64,000 nucleotides of DNA from assembly GCA_022578605.1 (NCBI GenBank), contig MU394070.1, positions 496,001 to 560,000 of the forward strand. The letters are read 5' to 3'. The stretch is from Camillea tinctor. Its lineage: Eukaryota > Ascomycota > Sordariomycetes > Xylariales > Xylariaceae. Position numbers and translations under genes: made by a program. Under the pieces are notes generated by a model. The model had not been told where the DNA came from. It worked only from the letters and a program-made list of their open reading frames with translations, and did no database searches. How positions within the stretch are numbered: position 1 is the first letter of the stretch; the number at the start of each line of letters is the position of its first letter. Shown in pieces: positions 27,044 through 44,055 of the stretch.

Positions 27044-29003
27044 GCACAGCCACATATCTGTCCAACCAACGAACGGGTGCGGAGAACGTTCCACAACAGC
27101 CTAGAATGAACGGATCCAGATCGCCGGGATGCGACGACAAGATCTAGACAACCCTAGGGTGGGAGTGACTAAGTAACCACTTTTTAAGCACAAGGAAATA
27201 CTATTTCCTTCGGCGTTTGCTCTACGGCAATTGTAAATCAATCTAGGCCATAGAGTGAAGCGGGGATGACAAATTAAGAAAGTAAATGACCCGAGAGGAA
27301 ACAAACCGGAGCGGAGAGGAAAGTATCAGGCGTTTGGATGCAGGTAGACATGTAATGTACATATATAATCACTAATGTACTAGGCAGGTATACTACCGAG
27401 ACTAAGTACTAACTTTTCTCCCTGGACAGTCAGATGTACGAAATATACTGCAGGGCTGAATAAGACCCCGGATGTGTTTAAGTCTAGGTTAGGTGTATGT
27501 GTAAGTGTGTGCAAATGCCTAACAAGTGTGCAATGTCGACGGAGGATCATTAAATTGATGTGTCAGAACTTTAAGACGTGTCTATGTTTGGATATCCATA
27601 CATACACGATTAACTAGTTCACTTGATGGTAATTAGTGTGCAGGTGTCTAGATCGTGAAGTTTTTTTTCTTTTCCCGTTGGCTCCGTTCTCACCCCGTTG
27701 CACAACCGATAAGACCGAGACAATGCGAAACTGCGAACTGCGATTCTCCACGGAAGGCAGCGGAGAGGCCGTCGCAACGTGTGATTGCGAATATTTTGCT
27801 GATGTACCTGATGTATCTGATGTATTGTGAATTTCATGGGATGACGATGAGACGACAGGTAGCAGGAGATGATAGTACGATCGATTGATTGATTGATTGA
27901 TTGACTGACGGACTACGGCACATGGCCTCGGCCCCGGCAACACTTTCCACAAGAAGCCTAGGCAAGTCCTGCTGAATAATAACTGTGGCTCTTTGTGGCT
28001 TGTTCCCCTCTGGAGCCAGTTGGAACGTGGAGGAGAGTGGCTGTGTCGTAAGAAAGTATGGATGGGTTTAAGTTGGTCCTCAGTTTCCGGTCCTCTCGCT
28101 AGTAGTACAAAGTACATAACTAGCTACTGAGTACTAAGTAGTAGTAGAAGGTTACTTACTTACGGTGGAACGAATGCTACCTTACCTCTCTACACTAATG
28201 TCAGTGGCTTTTCTCTCCCCTCCCTCTTCTCTTTGTTCTCTGTTCCTTCCACCATGGCTGACTTTCCTTATTCTATCCGCAAGGCCACTCCGTCAGGCCT
28301 GTCAAAGTGGATAGGTAGTAGCAAAGTAAGAATATGCAGCCTGTACTTACATACTTGCACCTACCAACATATGTACTAGGGAATTGAAATCCGCACTAAC
28401 CGCCTTGGCACTAGTTCCACCTATCGCCTGTCCGTGCATGTCCCATAGGTACCTAGGTATACACTGGATACACCCTCATGCGGGCTACGTCATCTTCCAT
28501 GCCCGGGTAGGAATCTATAGTTCTGCTCCTTCGTCATGATTCTCTCTCTCCAACCCACACCCTCCCATCGTATCGGAGTACAAGTACCCCAGAAGAGGTA
28601 GATGGATAGACAAGTCTTGAGAGAACATCTTTATAAAGGAAACAAAGACATCTCAAGAAAAGACCACACGACAACCTGCGAAGAAAAAAAAGATCAGATA
28701 ATAATAATTAGAAAGTTTCAAAGAAAGTCCTTAAAACCCCATGACCACATCCTTCATTATCACCAATTATTAATCGCTTCCAACTGGTTCGGAAACAACG
28801 GTTATTACCAAAGAGAGATAAAAACCGATATTTTGAGAAAATAAGGGAAAAAGAGAAAATTGAGAAGAAGAGAAGAGAAGAAGAAGAAAAAAAAGAAGAC
28901 AAGGTACGAAAAAAGGGAGATCGTTCTGCCGGCAGAACCCGGACTCAAAAGGTACCTGACAATACTTTACTTACTTAGCACTTACATCCCACCTCTACCC
29001 TTC

Positions 29004-29014
29004 CCATATATATA
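29004..29014 (+). promoter_or_regulatory. TATA-like element of the Rpn4-like gene
   Basis: CATATATATAG about 380 bp upstream of the start codon. It is followed by a long CT/CA-rich stretch free of ATG for most of its length, as in an extended 5' UTR. Confidence 0.4.
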
Positions 29015-29392
29015 GAGTCATCCTTTGCCACCGATCCTCGACTCCTCCCATCATCCACTTTCAATCCCCACACCATTACTACCTTTTACCTCAACCTATC
29101 TATTGGATTACAAGTTGATTTGTTCTTTTGGGACAATATACATCATACTTAACAAGCTTTCACACCTTATATCTCGACACTCGTTTTCTCCAAGACATTA
29201 TCATTAGCACCATCACATCACTATTACCATCTATCATCTTCCAAACCTTATCCATGCGCATCCATCCTCATTACTAACCCACCCAACAAACTCTATTACT
29301 TGTTGCATACCCGCTCACACTTATACCAGACAGAAGAGAGAGAAAGAGCAAGAAGAAAATAATATAAAATAAAACGCAACACGGCATCCAAT

Positions 29393-31447
29393 ATGATGCT
29401 TGCGCACAATAACTACACCTCGAGAAATCATCGACCCTACGGATACTATAACCAGCAAAACCTCAACCTCGACTTCGACTCAAGTAACCCACCACTACCT
29501 GGTACATTGGATAACCTGCCTGCTGCCGCCGCTGCCGTTGCTGCTTCGCAACGATATAGGTTCCCAACAACACAGGCACATCCGCAATCGCATCACCACC
29601 GCCACAGCCAAAGTTTGACCCAGGTCCCAGAACTCATGCCTTCGGACTCATGGATGCTACGCAGCCAACAGACCCCCCGAGCAGCCAATCGCTTTAGCCA
29701 CCACCGTGAGTCGTCGCTGTCGTCGCTAGGATCTAATGGCCCCACGTCGCCTTACAACTCCAACACGACGAATCCCCAGATCGCCATCACCGACTCAGCT
29801 CACGATGCGTTTCACGACGACCCAAATTATTCATACAACCACATGATGAAGCCGATTAGTATGGCTGAGAACATATACGCGACTGCACTGGCCAATTTGG
29901 ATGGCAGCAGTGGTATGAATGGTCAAGGTATGACGGCTGCTGACATGAGCATGGGCGACGGACTGCCGCAGCAACAACAACAGAAGCGAGGAGGCTTAGC
30001 ACCAGCTCCCGAACTGTCCATTGGTGGTGGTTCATCGACAAGGTCTCGTCCAGTATCGGTGGCAAGTTCCATCGTTGGTGGTGACTCACCCGCCACGCCA
30101 TCTTTCCACGAGCCCGAGGAAGATGGCAAGAGAAACACAAAGAATGGTGAGACCAGTGCTCTTCCACTACACATCTTTCTCGGTCGTGACTATGATTATG
30201 AAGATTGCTCACAATTCTTCGACGAAACAGTCTTTCCTACCCCAAACAACAACATCCCAAAACTAGATCGCACCATGACCGATATATACAACGACGAGCT
30301 ATACAATCCAAACTTCACCATTACATCTGCGTCTCCACCACCGCAGACGCATCTTGCCATGTCGCCGAGCAATGACCTGTTTGCCAAGACGCTCCAAGCT
30401 GCCAACAGTCAGCACCTTAGTGCTGTCCAGTCGCCGGTATCAAATGGGTCGCGAGATCGATCGCCGTTTCGCCAGGGCTCGCCTTACGCGTCAGCCCTCG
30501 ACGACTTCCCTAAAGTGGGCATGAACCAGATGCGACTTGGATCAGCTCAGCAAATACGGGAGAAGCGGAAAGCGGAACAGGATGCGAAGGAACTTGAGAA
30601 TCAAATGGCACGCAACTCCAAAGATGATCAGGGAACTCCAAGCACCATCTCTCCCAAGGACGCTGTACTCGAGTTTAACGAGGCAGACGACAGCTCGAAC
30701 TTCCCACTGTTCCCAGCTCAGGAAAACGGCAATGCTTACGGACTAGAGCCGGCGAACAACACTAATACCCATAAGGCCATATCCCAACACTCTAGCCCGC
30801 CATTTCAGTCGATGGCATCCACGCCCATCCAGAGTGGATTTAATTTCTCGATGCCTACGAACATGCAAATGCCGCAGCAGTACCCCTTCATCTCACGAGG
30901 ACAGCAACAGCCCTCGACGCCTTCGATGTCAACTTTCTCGCGCGTCAGCTCATCTGAAGCGAGTGGCTGCGATACTAGCAACGACAGGCCTATACAGAAG
31001 CCAGCCCGCACAAATGCGGACGGAGGCACGTATACTTGCACATACCATGGTTGCACTCTACGATTCGAGACGCCCGCGCTTCTTCAGAAACACAAACGTG
31101 AAGGACACCGCCAAGCGAATGCTCTCCACCACATAAGAGGTGCAGCATCTAGTGCTGCGATGCCGGGTAATATTCTCAACAGCCAAGCAGGACCGCACAG
31201 ATGCGACCGAATTAACCCAAGTACGGGGAAGCCATGCAACACGGTATTTTCTAGGCCCTACGATCTTACCAGACACGAGGATACGATCCACAATGCACGC
31301 AAGCAAAAGGTGCGCTGTGATCTATGCACGGAGGAGAAGACGTTCAGCCGGGCCGACGCCCTTACAAGACATTACCGAGTGTGCCACCCAGACGTTGAGT
31401 TCCCGGGCAAGCATCGAAGACGCGGAGGAGCTACTGCCGGCGTATGA
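29393..31447 (+). CDS. C2H2 zinc-finger transcription factor, Rpn4-like
   Basis: Single-exon gene for a 684-residue nuclear regulator. The N-terminal 540 residues are low-complexity (Ser, Gln, Asn and Pro rich, with an Ala run near residue 45). They include short acidic clusters such as DYDYEDCSQFFDE near residue 265 and LEFNEADDSSNFPLF near 425, the kind of segments that act in transactivation. The C-terminus carries three fingers: C-x4-C...H-x4-H at about 548-570, one with an extended CDRINPSTGKPC knuckle at about 604-633, and CDLCTEEKTFSRADALTRH at about 642-660, then a basic tail. A long knuckle followed by FSRPYDLTRHEDTIH is what I recall of proteins annotated as Rpn4, the regulator of proteasome genes. 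That identity is from memory and only moderate. The start is a tandem ATG ATG after a CT-rich leader. Confidence 0.8.
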   Translation: MMLAHNNYTSRNHRPYGYYNQQNLNLDFDSSNPPLPGTLDNLPAAAAAVAASQRYRFPTTQAHPQSHHHRHSQSLTQVPELMPSDSWMLRSQQTPRAANRFSHHRESSLSSLGSNGPTSPYNSNTTNPQIAITDSAHDAFHDDPNYSYNHMMKPISMAENIYATALANLDGSSGMNGQGMTAADMSMGDGLPQQQQQKRGGLAPAPELSIGGGSSTRSRPVSVASSIVGGDSPATPSFHEPEEDGKRNTKNGETSALPLHIFLGRDYDYEDCSQFFDETVFPTPNNNIPKLDRTMTDIYNDELYNPNFTITSASPPPQTHLAMSPSNDLFAKTLQAANSQHLSAVQSPVSNGSRDRSPFRQGSPYASALDDFPKVGMNQMRLGSAQQIREKRKAEQDAKELENQMARNSKDDQGTPSTISPKDAVLEFNEADDSSNFPLFPAQENGNAYGLEPANNTNTHKAISQHSSPPFQSMASTPIQSGFNFSMPTNMQMPQQYPFISRGQQQPSTPSMSTFSRVSSSEASGCDTSNDRPIQKPARTNADGGTYTCTYHGCTLRFETPALLQKHKREGHRQANALHHIRGAASSAAMPGNILNSQAGPHRCDRINPSTGKPCNTVFSRPYDLTRHEDTIHNARKQKVRCDLCTEEKTFSRADALTRHYRVCHPDVEFPGKHRRRGGATAGV

Positions 31448-34400
31448 TAGTGGCTATCAGGACGACTCAGTCAAGCCACCTATCTAACCCTGCCCTTGTC
31501 TGATGGGGTCTACAGGAGAGAGGGGAGCATGGAAGAGCTCAGAATGCTTGGATGTCAGGCTTTGGGCTTCCCCGCCCTATGTTGGGAAGATCAGGGTCCT
31601 AGGTTTAGATCATGCATGCAGGGTCCTGCGGGGGGGGAGGGGGGCTTGGTGAGGATGTTGCAAGATTGGGTCGACAGGGAGAAGTGGACCCCAATGGATT
31701 CAGACGGGTCTTGAACCCTTAAACGGCCGGTCCACTTTTACCACTGTTCCTGGAGATGTTATTGGTTGGAAACCTCTGAGGGCTCCGCCTATGACGTCTA
31801 TCTCGACAAGCCGAGGAGACTGGTGGGTTACCACCTACGTCACCGACGTCTCTGACCCGTCTTTCTTCGCTTCTCGCTTTCCCTGATGATAGTCAGCACA
31901 TTCTCTCTCGAACACGTCGACCCCTCCCAAAGCATGCACGATGATGTTATGCATCCGTCACTCCTGTTCACTCTTGATTTTTTTTCTTTTTTCTTTTTCT
32001 TTCGTACTTTTTTTTTTCTTTCGTTTTATTATTGTCGGTTGCTTTCCCCTCCTTTTCAGGATAACTACCGCGCACGGGCGTTACAGAAGCGGATCTTGGG
32101 ACCCGGCGTACTGGTTAGGATAAAACGGGCTTTCATTGGTTTTTTTTTTTTCCAATTTCAGGATATCTTCTACGTCATGGTTAGGTTCAGCGTTGCGATT
32201 GTACACGGTATAGACAAGGAAAAATACTTTTTTTATTCTTTTATTACTTTACGATGGCCTAACTAATCGTGTAATCAAGCATCCTCCTGTTTTCTTTTTT
32301 TTGTATATCTACATTGCAGGACACATTTTGTCAGTCTGATATGGACTATAGGAATCTGCACAAGGTCTGGCAAAGGAGCACAAGACTTGATCCGATGAAA
32401 CGATTTTTTGATTATATGTATACAGTTTGTCGAGAGATAAGGGTGACAATGATGGGGGAGGCAGATTGTATTGTTTGTACGATTCCCGAGTCATGTTAGA
32501 GTATAGACAAAAACGACATTACCCTGCAAGGGTTACTTAATATGACGATGATATACAATCGGCTACCATAAGACTCAAATCCGATGACATGCGTATCCAT
32601 TACGATTAGTATATTTTGGACCGACTATGTCACCCTATATTCCCACTTAGTGATCGGATGCGAGGTGTGCCAAGGGGGCTTCACCTGCACAGTTGTGGTG
32701 CATGTGCTTCGTATCTCTCTAGCTAGATGCATTTTCTAGCCTTTCGATTGTATTCTTTCATTCGTCTACCCTAGGTTGGTAATTCAAATAAAAACAAAAG
32801 CAAATGAATTCTTGAAAACATACGACGTCACTACGTAACCTCTTGGGGAGCGAAACAGGAAAGGTGGAAGTGCATAGAAAGAAAAAGAAAATTTAATGAA
32901 AACAACATGCCACCATCTCTCCCGCATGGAAATATATAGATGTTTCCCGATAAGGAAATGATCGTCTACATATAATGGTGATGATCTTTTGGATGCAGCA
33001 TGCGGGATTCTTCTCCTAAGGTGGTGCAAATGCTATGCGTACGCCTTGGCAGATAGATATCGTACTAGTGGATATGTACCTAAAGTATGTTTTTTTTCTT
33101 TTTTTTTTTCTTTTTTTTTCTTTTGCTTTTTTTTTGCTCTCTTTTTCTATGGTGTCTCCACGTGTAAGAAAACGACCATACAGAATTACGATAAGGTATC
33201 CACCCTAGAATAGTTTTTTTTTTAACCCGTGGGACTTACCTTTCGACTAGTGTAAAACCCGATCCCAATTCTGTGCATAAGCCATTACGCTGTGTAACGT
33301 ATGTTAAACCATAGGTACCAAACCAACCCCAAGAAAAAAAGTTTAAGTGCCACCAGACAACCAATTGGCTTATGCTTACTGCCCTACCTTAAGGCCCTAC
33401 CTTGGGCCAATACATGGTTAAGTAGGCAATGTAGATTTGTTCCATTGAACCCCTAGATGGACTAGGGCTAAGTATGTTACGGTAAAAAGCCTATTGGTAG
33501 GTAGGGTAACTACACACATAGCACGCCTATTAAAACCTGACGGATAAGTCAGTATATAGGAAGCCGTAAACAAATCATCGTCATCACTGTCATGCTGCAC
33601 GTTAAAGAATAATAGAAAGTCACTCATTATCCATTGATCGGCAGAAAGAAGGAACATGTCCGGCAGCCAGTTAACCGTTTCTTCTCCTTTTTTCCCTTCC
33701 TGCAATTATTGTTACTTCTAGGTAATCTCTGAATCTCTCTACACTAACTAGTCAGAGCCGTTGATCTTAGCCTCGGCATGTACGGGTTGGTCTGACAGTC
33801 GCTTAAAAAGCATTGTGGCTTTGTACCATCAAGTCACGAACTTGAATTGGATTCCCAAAGGGGTATTTTATTGCCCCTCCGCTCCCACCTCCCCCCCTCC
33901 CAAGCGATCAACACAAGATGGAATTCTGATTGTCAGCTTCTTCAATTTAGTTCTAGAGGGGAACGATTACATTTGTTACAAATGGATACGAGGTTTTTTA
34001 AAGGAAGGCAAGAAAAAAAAAAAAGAAGCCTTGATGATTTAAAATCTACATGCCTAACTAGGTACTACTCTACAATAGGTACCTTGTATGAGTGCGACTT
34101 GATAGCATGTCATTGGGCATCGTATACTACACTAGTGTAACCTATATTGATGCATGTAATTCGTGTGCCTACATGTGTACCTACCTACATAGTAAGTTAT
34201 ATGTATGAAAAGATGTACCTTGGCAGCTTGGGCACATAGTCAGGTTAGGCAGACAGAGAGTAAACAGGCTGCCAGGGTACTATGTTAGGGTAAGGTAAGG
34301 AAGGTTAGGGGGGGGGGGGGGAGTGGAAGACTACTTAACGCGAAGATACGAAACTTTGAATTAATCAAAATAGCACTATCCTCTAACTAGTGTTACTCCA

Positions 34401-35433
34401 TACTAGTAGCCAATATGGAATGCTACCTAGGTACTTATCTAGTGCAGATGCAGATGCAGGTGCAGGTGAAGGTGGAAGGTTCCGGAGAAGACCCACAATC
34501 CGATTTTCCCGCACCCTCTCAGAACCCGGATTTTCGGGGTCCAAGTCTGGAATGCATTGTATGTACATCATCAACATGTACAATTACACAATCTCTGACA
34601 ATCATTTCTCTCTATTTCTCTCCCCGCCCAGCTCTCCCTAGCACCTGTAATAATAAAGTATAGGGAAGATAGGGGAGGTCTTGAGTAACCTGGTTACCTC
34701 ACTGTGTACAAAGCTCCCGATTGGACAATCCTAATGTGTAGTTGTTCATCACATAGCTGGTATGTTTGTATCGTATGTAGTAGTCAGATGGGGAAACCCC
34801 CCTTCCCTTTCCCCCCTCCACCCCCCTAAATAAAAAAAAACGATAACGAATCCAAAAACACGATGCGTTTCTCATTTCTCTAACTATTGGGATGTCTAGA
34901 CGTAGGTAGATAACCAATTGTAGCTATATCCACTCACCTGCATAAACCATAGAGCATGCTTGGATAGCAAAACTCGCATTGGACAACAAAGGCTGTGCCT
35001 TTTATAGGTCAAATAGAAATGCCTACGTAAAGAGAGAAGCGAAACTAGAATACGCATATGAACCATCTCTCAGATTCCTACTAGCCATAGGTTGTACTAT
35101 TACGGCTGCTCGCTATTAGACTTGCTAAAACCAAGGTGTTAACTCAACTTAACAGACATACACGGGTAACATATATATGTATTTAGATAGGTATAAGTGA
35201 ATCGATTTCTGATGCCTTCTACACCCAAAAGGTAGTGCTATTACGCTACTACGGGGAATTTATGTGTTGAATTACATGATCCCATCTACCCCCTCTCTTA
35301 AACTTAGATACTATCCCTTGCCCCTTTTTAATTTTATTTTCCTTTCCTTCTGCCTTTATTTGATGATTATATTCACCACCCAAAAATAGGAGAAAAAGTC
35401 CATAGTCTATACTCTTAGACCGACTAGCTTGAT
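31448..35433. other. 4 kb convergent region between the Rpn4-like gene and AROM
   Basis: The two genes end tail to tail. The stretch holds their 3' UTRs and T-rich tracts (31980-32030, 33090-33140, 34300-34321 poly G). No open frame has a recognisable domain. TAGGTA words cluster near 33310-33510 and 34060-34200. I see no RNA gene or transposon ends. Confidence 0.5.
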
Positions 35434-40700
<5,267 letters not shown>

Positions 40701-40940
40701 TTAAAAAATTACCATGCCTTTCGTTAAAAAGGTTTCTTCCTGCCCACCTGCAGGAAAAAAAATTCCTACCGTGCCTTTTGCGCTTTAATTAGTAACTAAA
40801 AAGTGCTTCCCATTAGCTGCAGCGCTGCGCTGACCCACCTTTTTACTATGGTTGCTAACCTATCTTTTTAGCCACCCTTAGCCACCTTTAGCCACATACA
40901 CCACTTATATAGCTAGGTTAATAATAAGATTTAATATATA

Positions 40941-41025
40941 GGCTATATAGCGTAATAATTAAGCGTTTAATAAGTATTAATATAAAAACTAATATAATAA
41001 GTTTAAATTTTATTATAATTTTAAT

Positions 41026-41029
<4 letters not shown>
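40941..41029 (+). mobile_element. SINE head fragment, decayed
   Basis: The tRNA-like head can still be traced (GGCTATATAGCG, TTAAGCG, AATAAGTTTAAATTTTATT), but C and G positions of the A and B boxes are largely converted to T and A. It ends in a long TAA microsatellite. Confidence 0.6.

Positions 41030-41118
<89 letters not shown>
41030..41118. repeat. TAA trinucleotide repeat, about 29 units
   Basis: Nearly perfect TAA array joining a decayed SINE head to an inverted SINE-like tail. It probably expanded from the microsatellite tail of an element. Confidence 0.9.
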
Positions 41119-41134
41119 TATTTTATGTTTAAAA

Positions 41135-41298
41135 TAAATAATAAAATTAATGTAATTATTGTATATTAAAAAGTGTATAGCACTTTATATAAATAAAATA
41201 AAAAAATAGCAATATTTAATATGCAGCGCAGTTATATATTTAATGTTATACTTTTTTATTTTTTTACATATTTATAATACTATTTTATACTGCTATAT
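41135..41298 (-). repeat. Repeat Y, left copy
   Basis: About 160 bp that match positions 62625-62810 in inverted orientation. Both hold the words AATATTTAATAT and GTGCTATA and a TGTAATTATT block. The origin is unknown. Confidence 0.55.
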
Positions 41299-41299
41299 A

Positions 41300-42094
41300 A
41301 TAATGATAATAATAATAATAATAATAATATATTTTACGTCCAAGATAGGCAGAACTAACTAACTAACTAATTATTTACAACTTTAAGCCTATATAGACTA
41401 TAAAACAGCTAAAGTAAAAAGTTTCGTAAGCCTTTGTACTTGCGTATTAAAAATTTATATAGAAAATCCTCTACGCCGACTAGAAAGTTAGCACCTTACC
41501 GTTAACTAGCCTTTTTTAAGGCCTTGCCAATAAGTTAATCGGTAACAGCACCTTATAAAAAGCTACCTTATAAAAGGCTATTTTATAAAGAAATATTAGC
41601 GATAGTAAGGTTAATAATGGGAAATATATAAGTCGACAATAACTACCTTATTAAATAAGGAGGTGTTGGTAATAAGGGGGTATATAAGTCGGCAACAGCA
41701 CCTTATAAAAAGCTACTTTATAAAAGGCTACCTTGCAAAAAAAGGGGTATTAGCAATAATAAAGTTATTAACAATAAATATCTTATTAATAAAGCTATTA
41801 ATAATAAAGATTTTAATTATTAATATTTTTTATTTTATTAATATAGCTTTATTTGCAATGCTACTTTAAAATGTTAATAAGGTATATATATATGCTAATA
41901 ATTAGCTAGCAATAATGTAGGTACTTAGCGAAAAGTTTCGCTAATAATGCTTTTATTAGCTATAAAATAGCTAATAAAAAGTATTATGCTTTAAAAAAAA
42001 GGATAGTTAATTAAACCACAATGGGATTTAAACTTATTACATTAATATTTTACATTAATGTTTGCTAAACGCTTAACCACTACGCCATGTGGCC
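41300..42094 (-). mobile_element. SINE copy, nearly full length
   Basis: It runs from the ATT/ATC microsatellite tail (41300-41330) and the TTTTACGTCC tail motif to a tRNA-like head ending GGCC at 42091-42094. The head keeps AGTGGTTAAGCG on the minus strand, while the B box has decayed to GTTTAAATCC. The inner tandem repeats are reduced to two. Confidence 0.75.
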
Positions 42095-42592
42095 TATATA
42101 ATAATGATAATAATATATTTTACGTTTAAAGCAAGCAATGAAATTAATTAACTAATTAGCTATTTATAACTTTAAGCTTATATAAATTATAAAACGGTTA
42201 AAGTAAAAGGTTTATATTTTTATACTTACGTGTTAAAAATTTATATAAGAAATTTTTTGCGTTAACTTATTAAAAAATTAGCGCTTTATTGTTAATTAGC
42301 TTTTTTTTTTAAGGCTTTATTAATAAGTTAGTTAATAATAACACCTTATATAATAATGATAATAATGATATATTTTATGTTTAAAGCAAGCAATAAATTA
42401 ATTAATTAATTAGCTATTTATAACTTTAAGCTTATATAAATTATAAAACGGCTAAAATAAAAGGTTTATGCTTTTATACTTGCGTATTAAAAATTTATAT
42501 AAAAAATTTTTTGCGTTAATGCGCCTTACTATAACTAGCTTTTTTTAAAGTTTTATTAATAAAGGATTAATTAATAACAGCTACTTTATAAA
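42095..42592 (-). mobile_element. Two 3' fragments of SINE copies in tandem
   Basis: Tails begin at 42095 and 42351, each with the microsatellite, the TTTTA(C/T)GTTTAAAGC motif and the body up to the tandem-repeat zone. Neither has its head. They look broken by insertion of later copies. Confidence 0.65.
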
Positions 42593-42764
42593 AACCACAT
42601 GGCGCAGTGGTTAAGCGCCTGGCAAACATTAATGTAAAATACTAATATAATAGGTTTAAATCTTATTATAGTCCAACTAACCATCCTTTTTTTTAAGGTA
42701 TATATACTTTTTATTAGCCACATGGCGCAGTAATTAAGCGCTTAGCAAACATTAATGTAAAATA
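42593..42764 (+). mobile_element. Two SINE head fragments
   Basis: tRNA-like heads start at about 42593 (with A box TGGCGCAGTGG intact) and 42716. Each is cut short by the next head, so three heads lie within 175 bp. Confidence 0.7.
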
Positions 42765-43588
42765 GTCCATATAACGCAGTAGTTAAGCATTTAGCAAACA
42801 TTAATGTAAAATACTAATATAATAAGTTTAAATCCCATTGTAGTTTAATTAACCATCCTTTTTTTTTAAGCATAATACTTTTTATTAACTATTTTATAGC
42901 TAATAAAAGCATTATTGGCAAAACTTTTCGCTAAACACCTACATTATTACCGGCTAATTGCCAGCATATATATATACTTTACTAACATTTTAAAGTAGTA
43001 CTATAAATAAAACTACATTAACAAAATAAAAAATGCTAATAATTAAAATCTTTATTACTAATAGCTTTATTAATAAAGTATTTATTATTAATAACTTTAC
43101 TATTGCTAATACCCCTTTTTTTATAAAATAGCCTTTTATAAGGTAGCTTTTTACAAAGTGCTGTCGCCGACCCACATACCCCCCCATCGCCAACACCTCC
43201 CTATCCAATAAGGTAGCTGTTGTCGACCCACATACCCCCCATCGCCAACACCTCCCTCCAATAGGGTAGCTGTTGCCGACCTACACACCCATCGCTAACC
43301 TCACCATCGCTAACACCCCCCCATAAGGTAGCCTCCTATAGGGTGGCTTCTTATAGGGTGCTATCACCGACCAACCCACTGGCAAGGCCTTGGAGAAGGC
43401 TAGCCACGGTAAGGCGCCATTAGCGCGGAGGATTTCCTATGTAAATTTTCAATACGCAAGTACGGGGGCATAAGCCCCTTACTCCAGCCGTCTTATAGTC
43501 TATACAGGCTTAAGGTGTAACTAGATGCCATAGTAAATAGTTCAGCTATAAGCTCCTGCACTAAACGTTAAATATATTATCATTATTA
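42765..43588 (+). mobile_element. SINE copy, full length, mosaic composition
   Basis: From the head at 42765 to the AAACGTTAAATATATTATC tail at 43588. The three body hairpins are recognisable. The first 390 bp are AT-decayed, whereas 43155-43560 are GC-rich and keep intact words such as GTCGACCCACATACCCCCC and the tandem repeat. The tail decays again after 43560. Confidence 0.8.
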
Positions 43589-44055
43589 ACCTTACTTTTG
43601 CTAACACTTTTTTATTTAATAAAGCAACTATTATTAATTAATTAACCTTACTATTGCTAATACTTCCTTTTAATAAAATAGCTGTCGTTAACTTACATAC
43701 TTTTTTATTGCTAATACTTTTTTAAAACTAATAAAGTAGCTATTGCCGACCTACTTACTATTGCTAACCTTACTATCGCTAACACCTCCTTATAAGGTAG
43801 CCCTTTATAAAGTAGTTGTTATTAACTAACCTTACTAGTAAGGCTTTAAAGAAAGCTAGCTACGATAAAGCGCTATTAACACGAAAGATTTTTTATATAA
43901 TTTTTAACACGTAAGTACGAAAATATAAACCCCTTACTTTAGCTGTTTTATAGTTTATATAAGCTTAAAGTATAACTAAATACTATAATAAATAGTTTAG
44001 CTATAAGCTCTTGCATTAAACGTTAAATATATTATCATTATTATCATTAACATAT
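43589..44055 (+). mobile_element. SINE 3' portion
   Basis: Body with two tandem-repeat units, then the 3' tail with AAACGTTAAATATATTATC and the ATT/ATC microsatellite. No head. The preceding copy appears to have inserted into it. Confidence 0.7.

Larger units (their letters stand above)
22323..29392. other. 7 kb gene-poor region between H4 and the Rpn4-like gene
   Basis: I find no credible coding region. Open frames are short, and the longest (minus, 27614-28117) is explained in part by a TGAT tetranucleotide repeat. The left part (22.3-25.5 kb) is moderately AT-rich without clear repeats. The right part has homopolymers (mixed A and C runs near 26820-26870, A29 at 27015) and TAGGTA words. 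The last 400 bp are the CT-rich leader of the Rpn4-like gene. There is no tRNA with a full cloverleaf. Confidence 0.5.

Noticed and set aside
27614..28117. Open frame of 167 codons on the minus strand
   Set aside because: No recognisable domain, partly built on a TGAT tetranucleotide repeat, no introns or promoter context to support it.
31690..31760. Possible tRNA with a GGTTCAAGACC B-box-like word
   Set aside because: The T stem pairs over only three bases, and no acceptor stem or A box is found at the proper distance.
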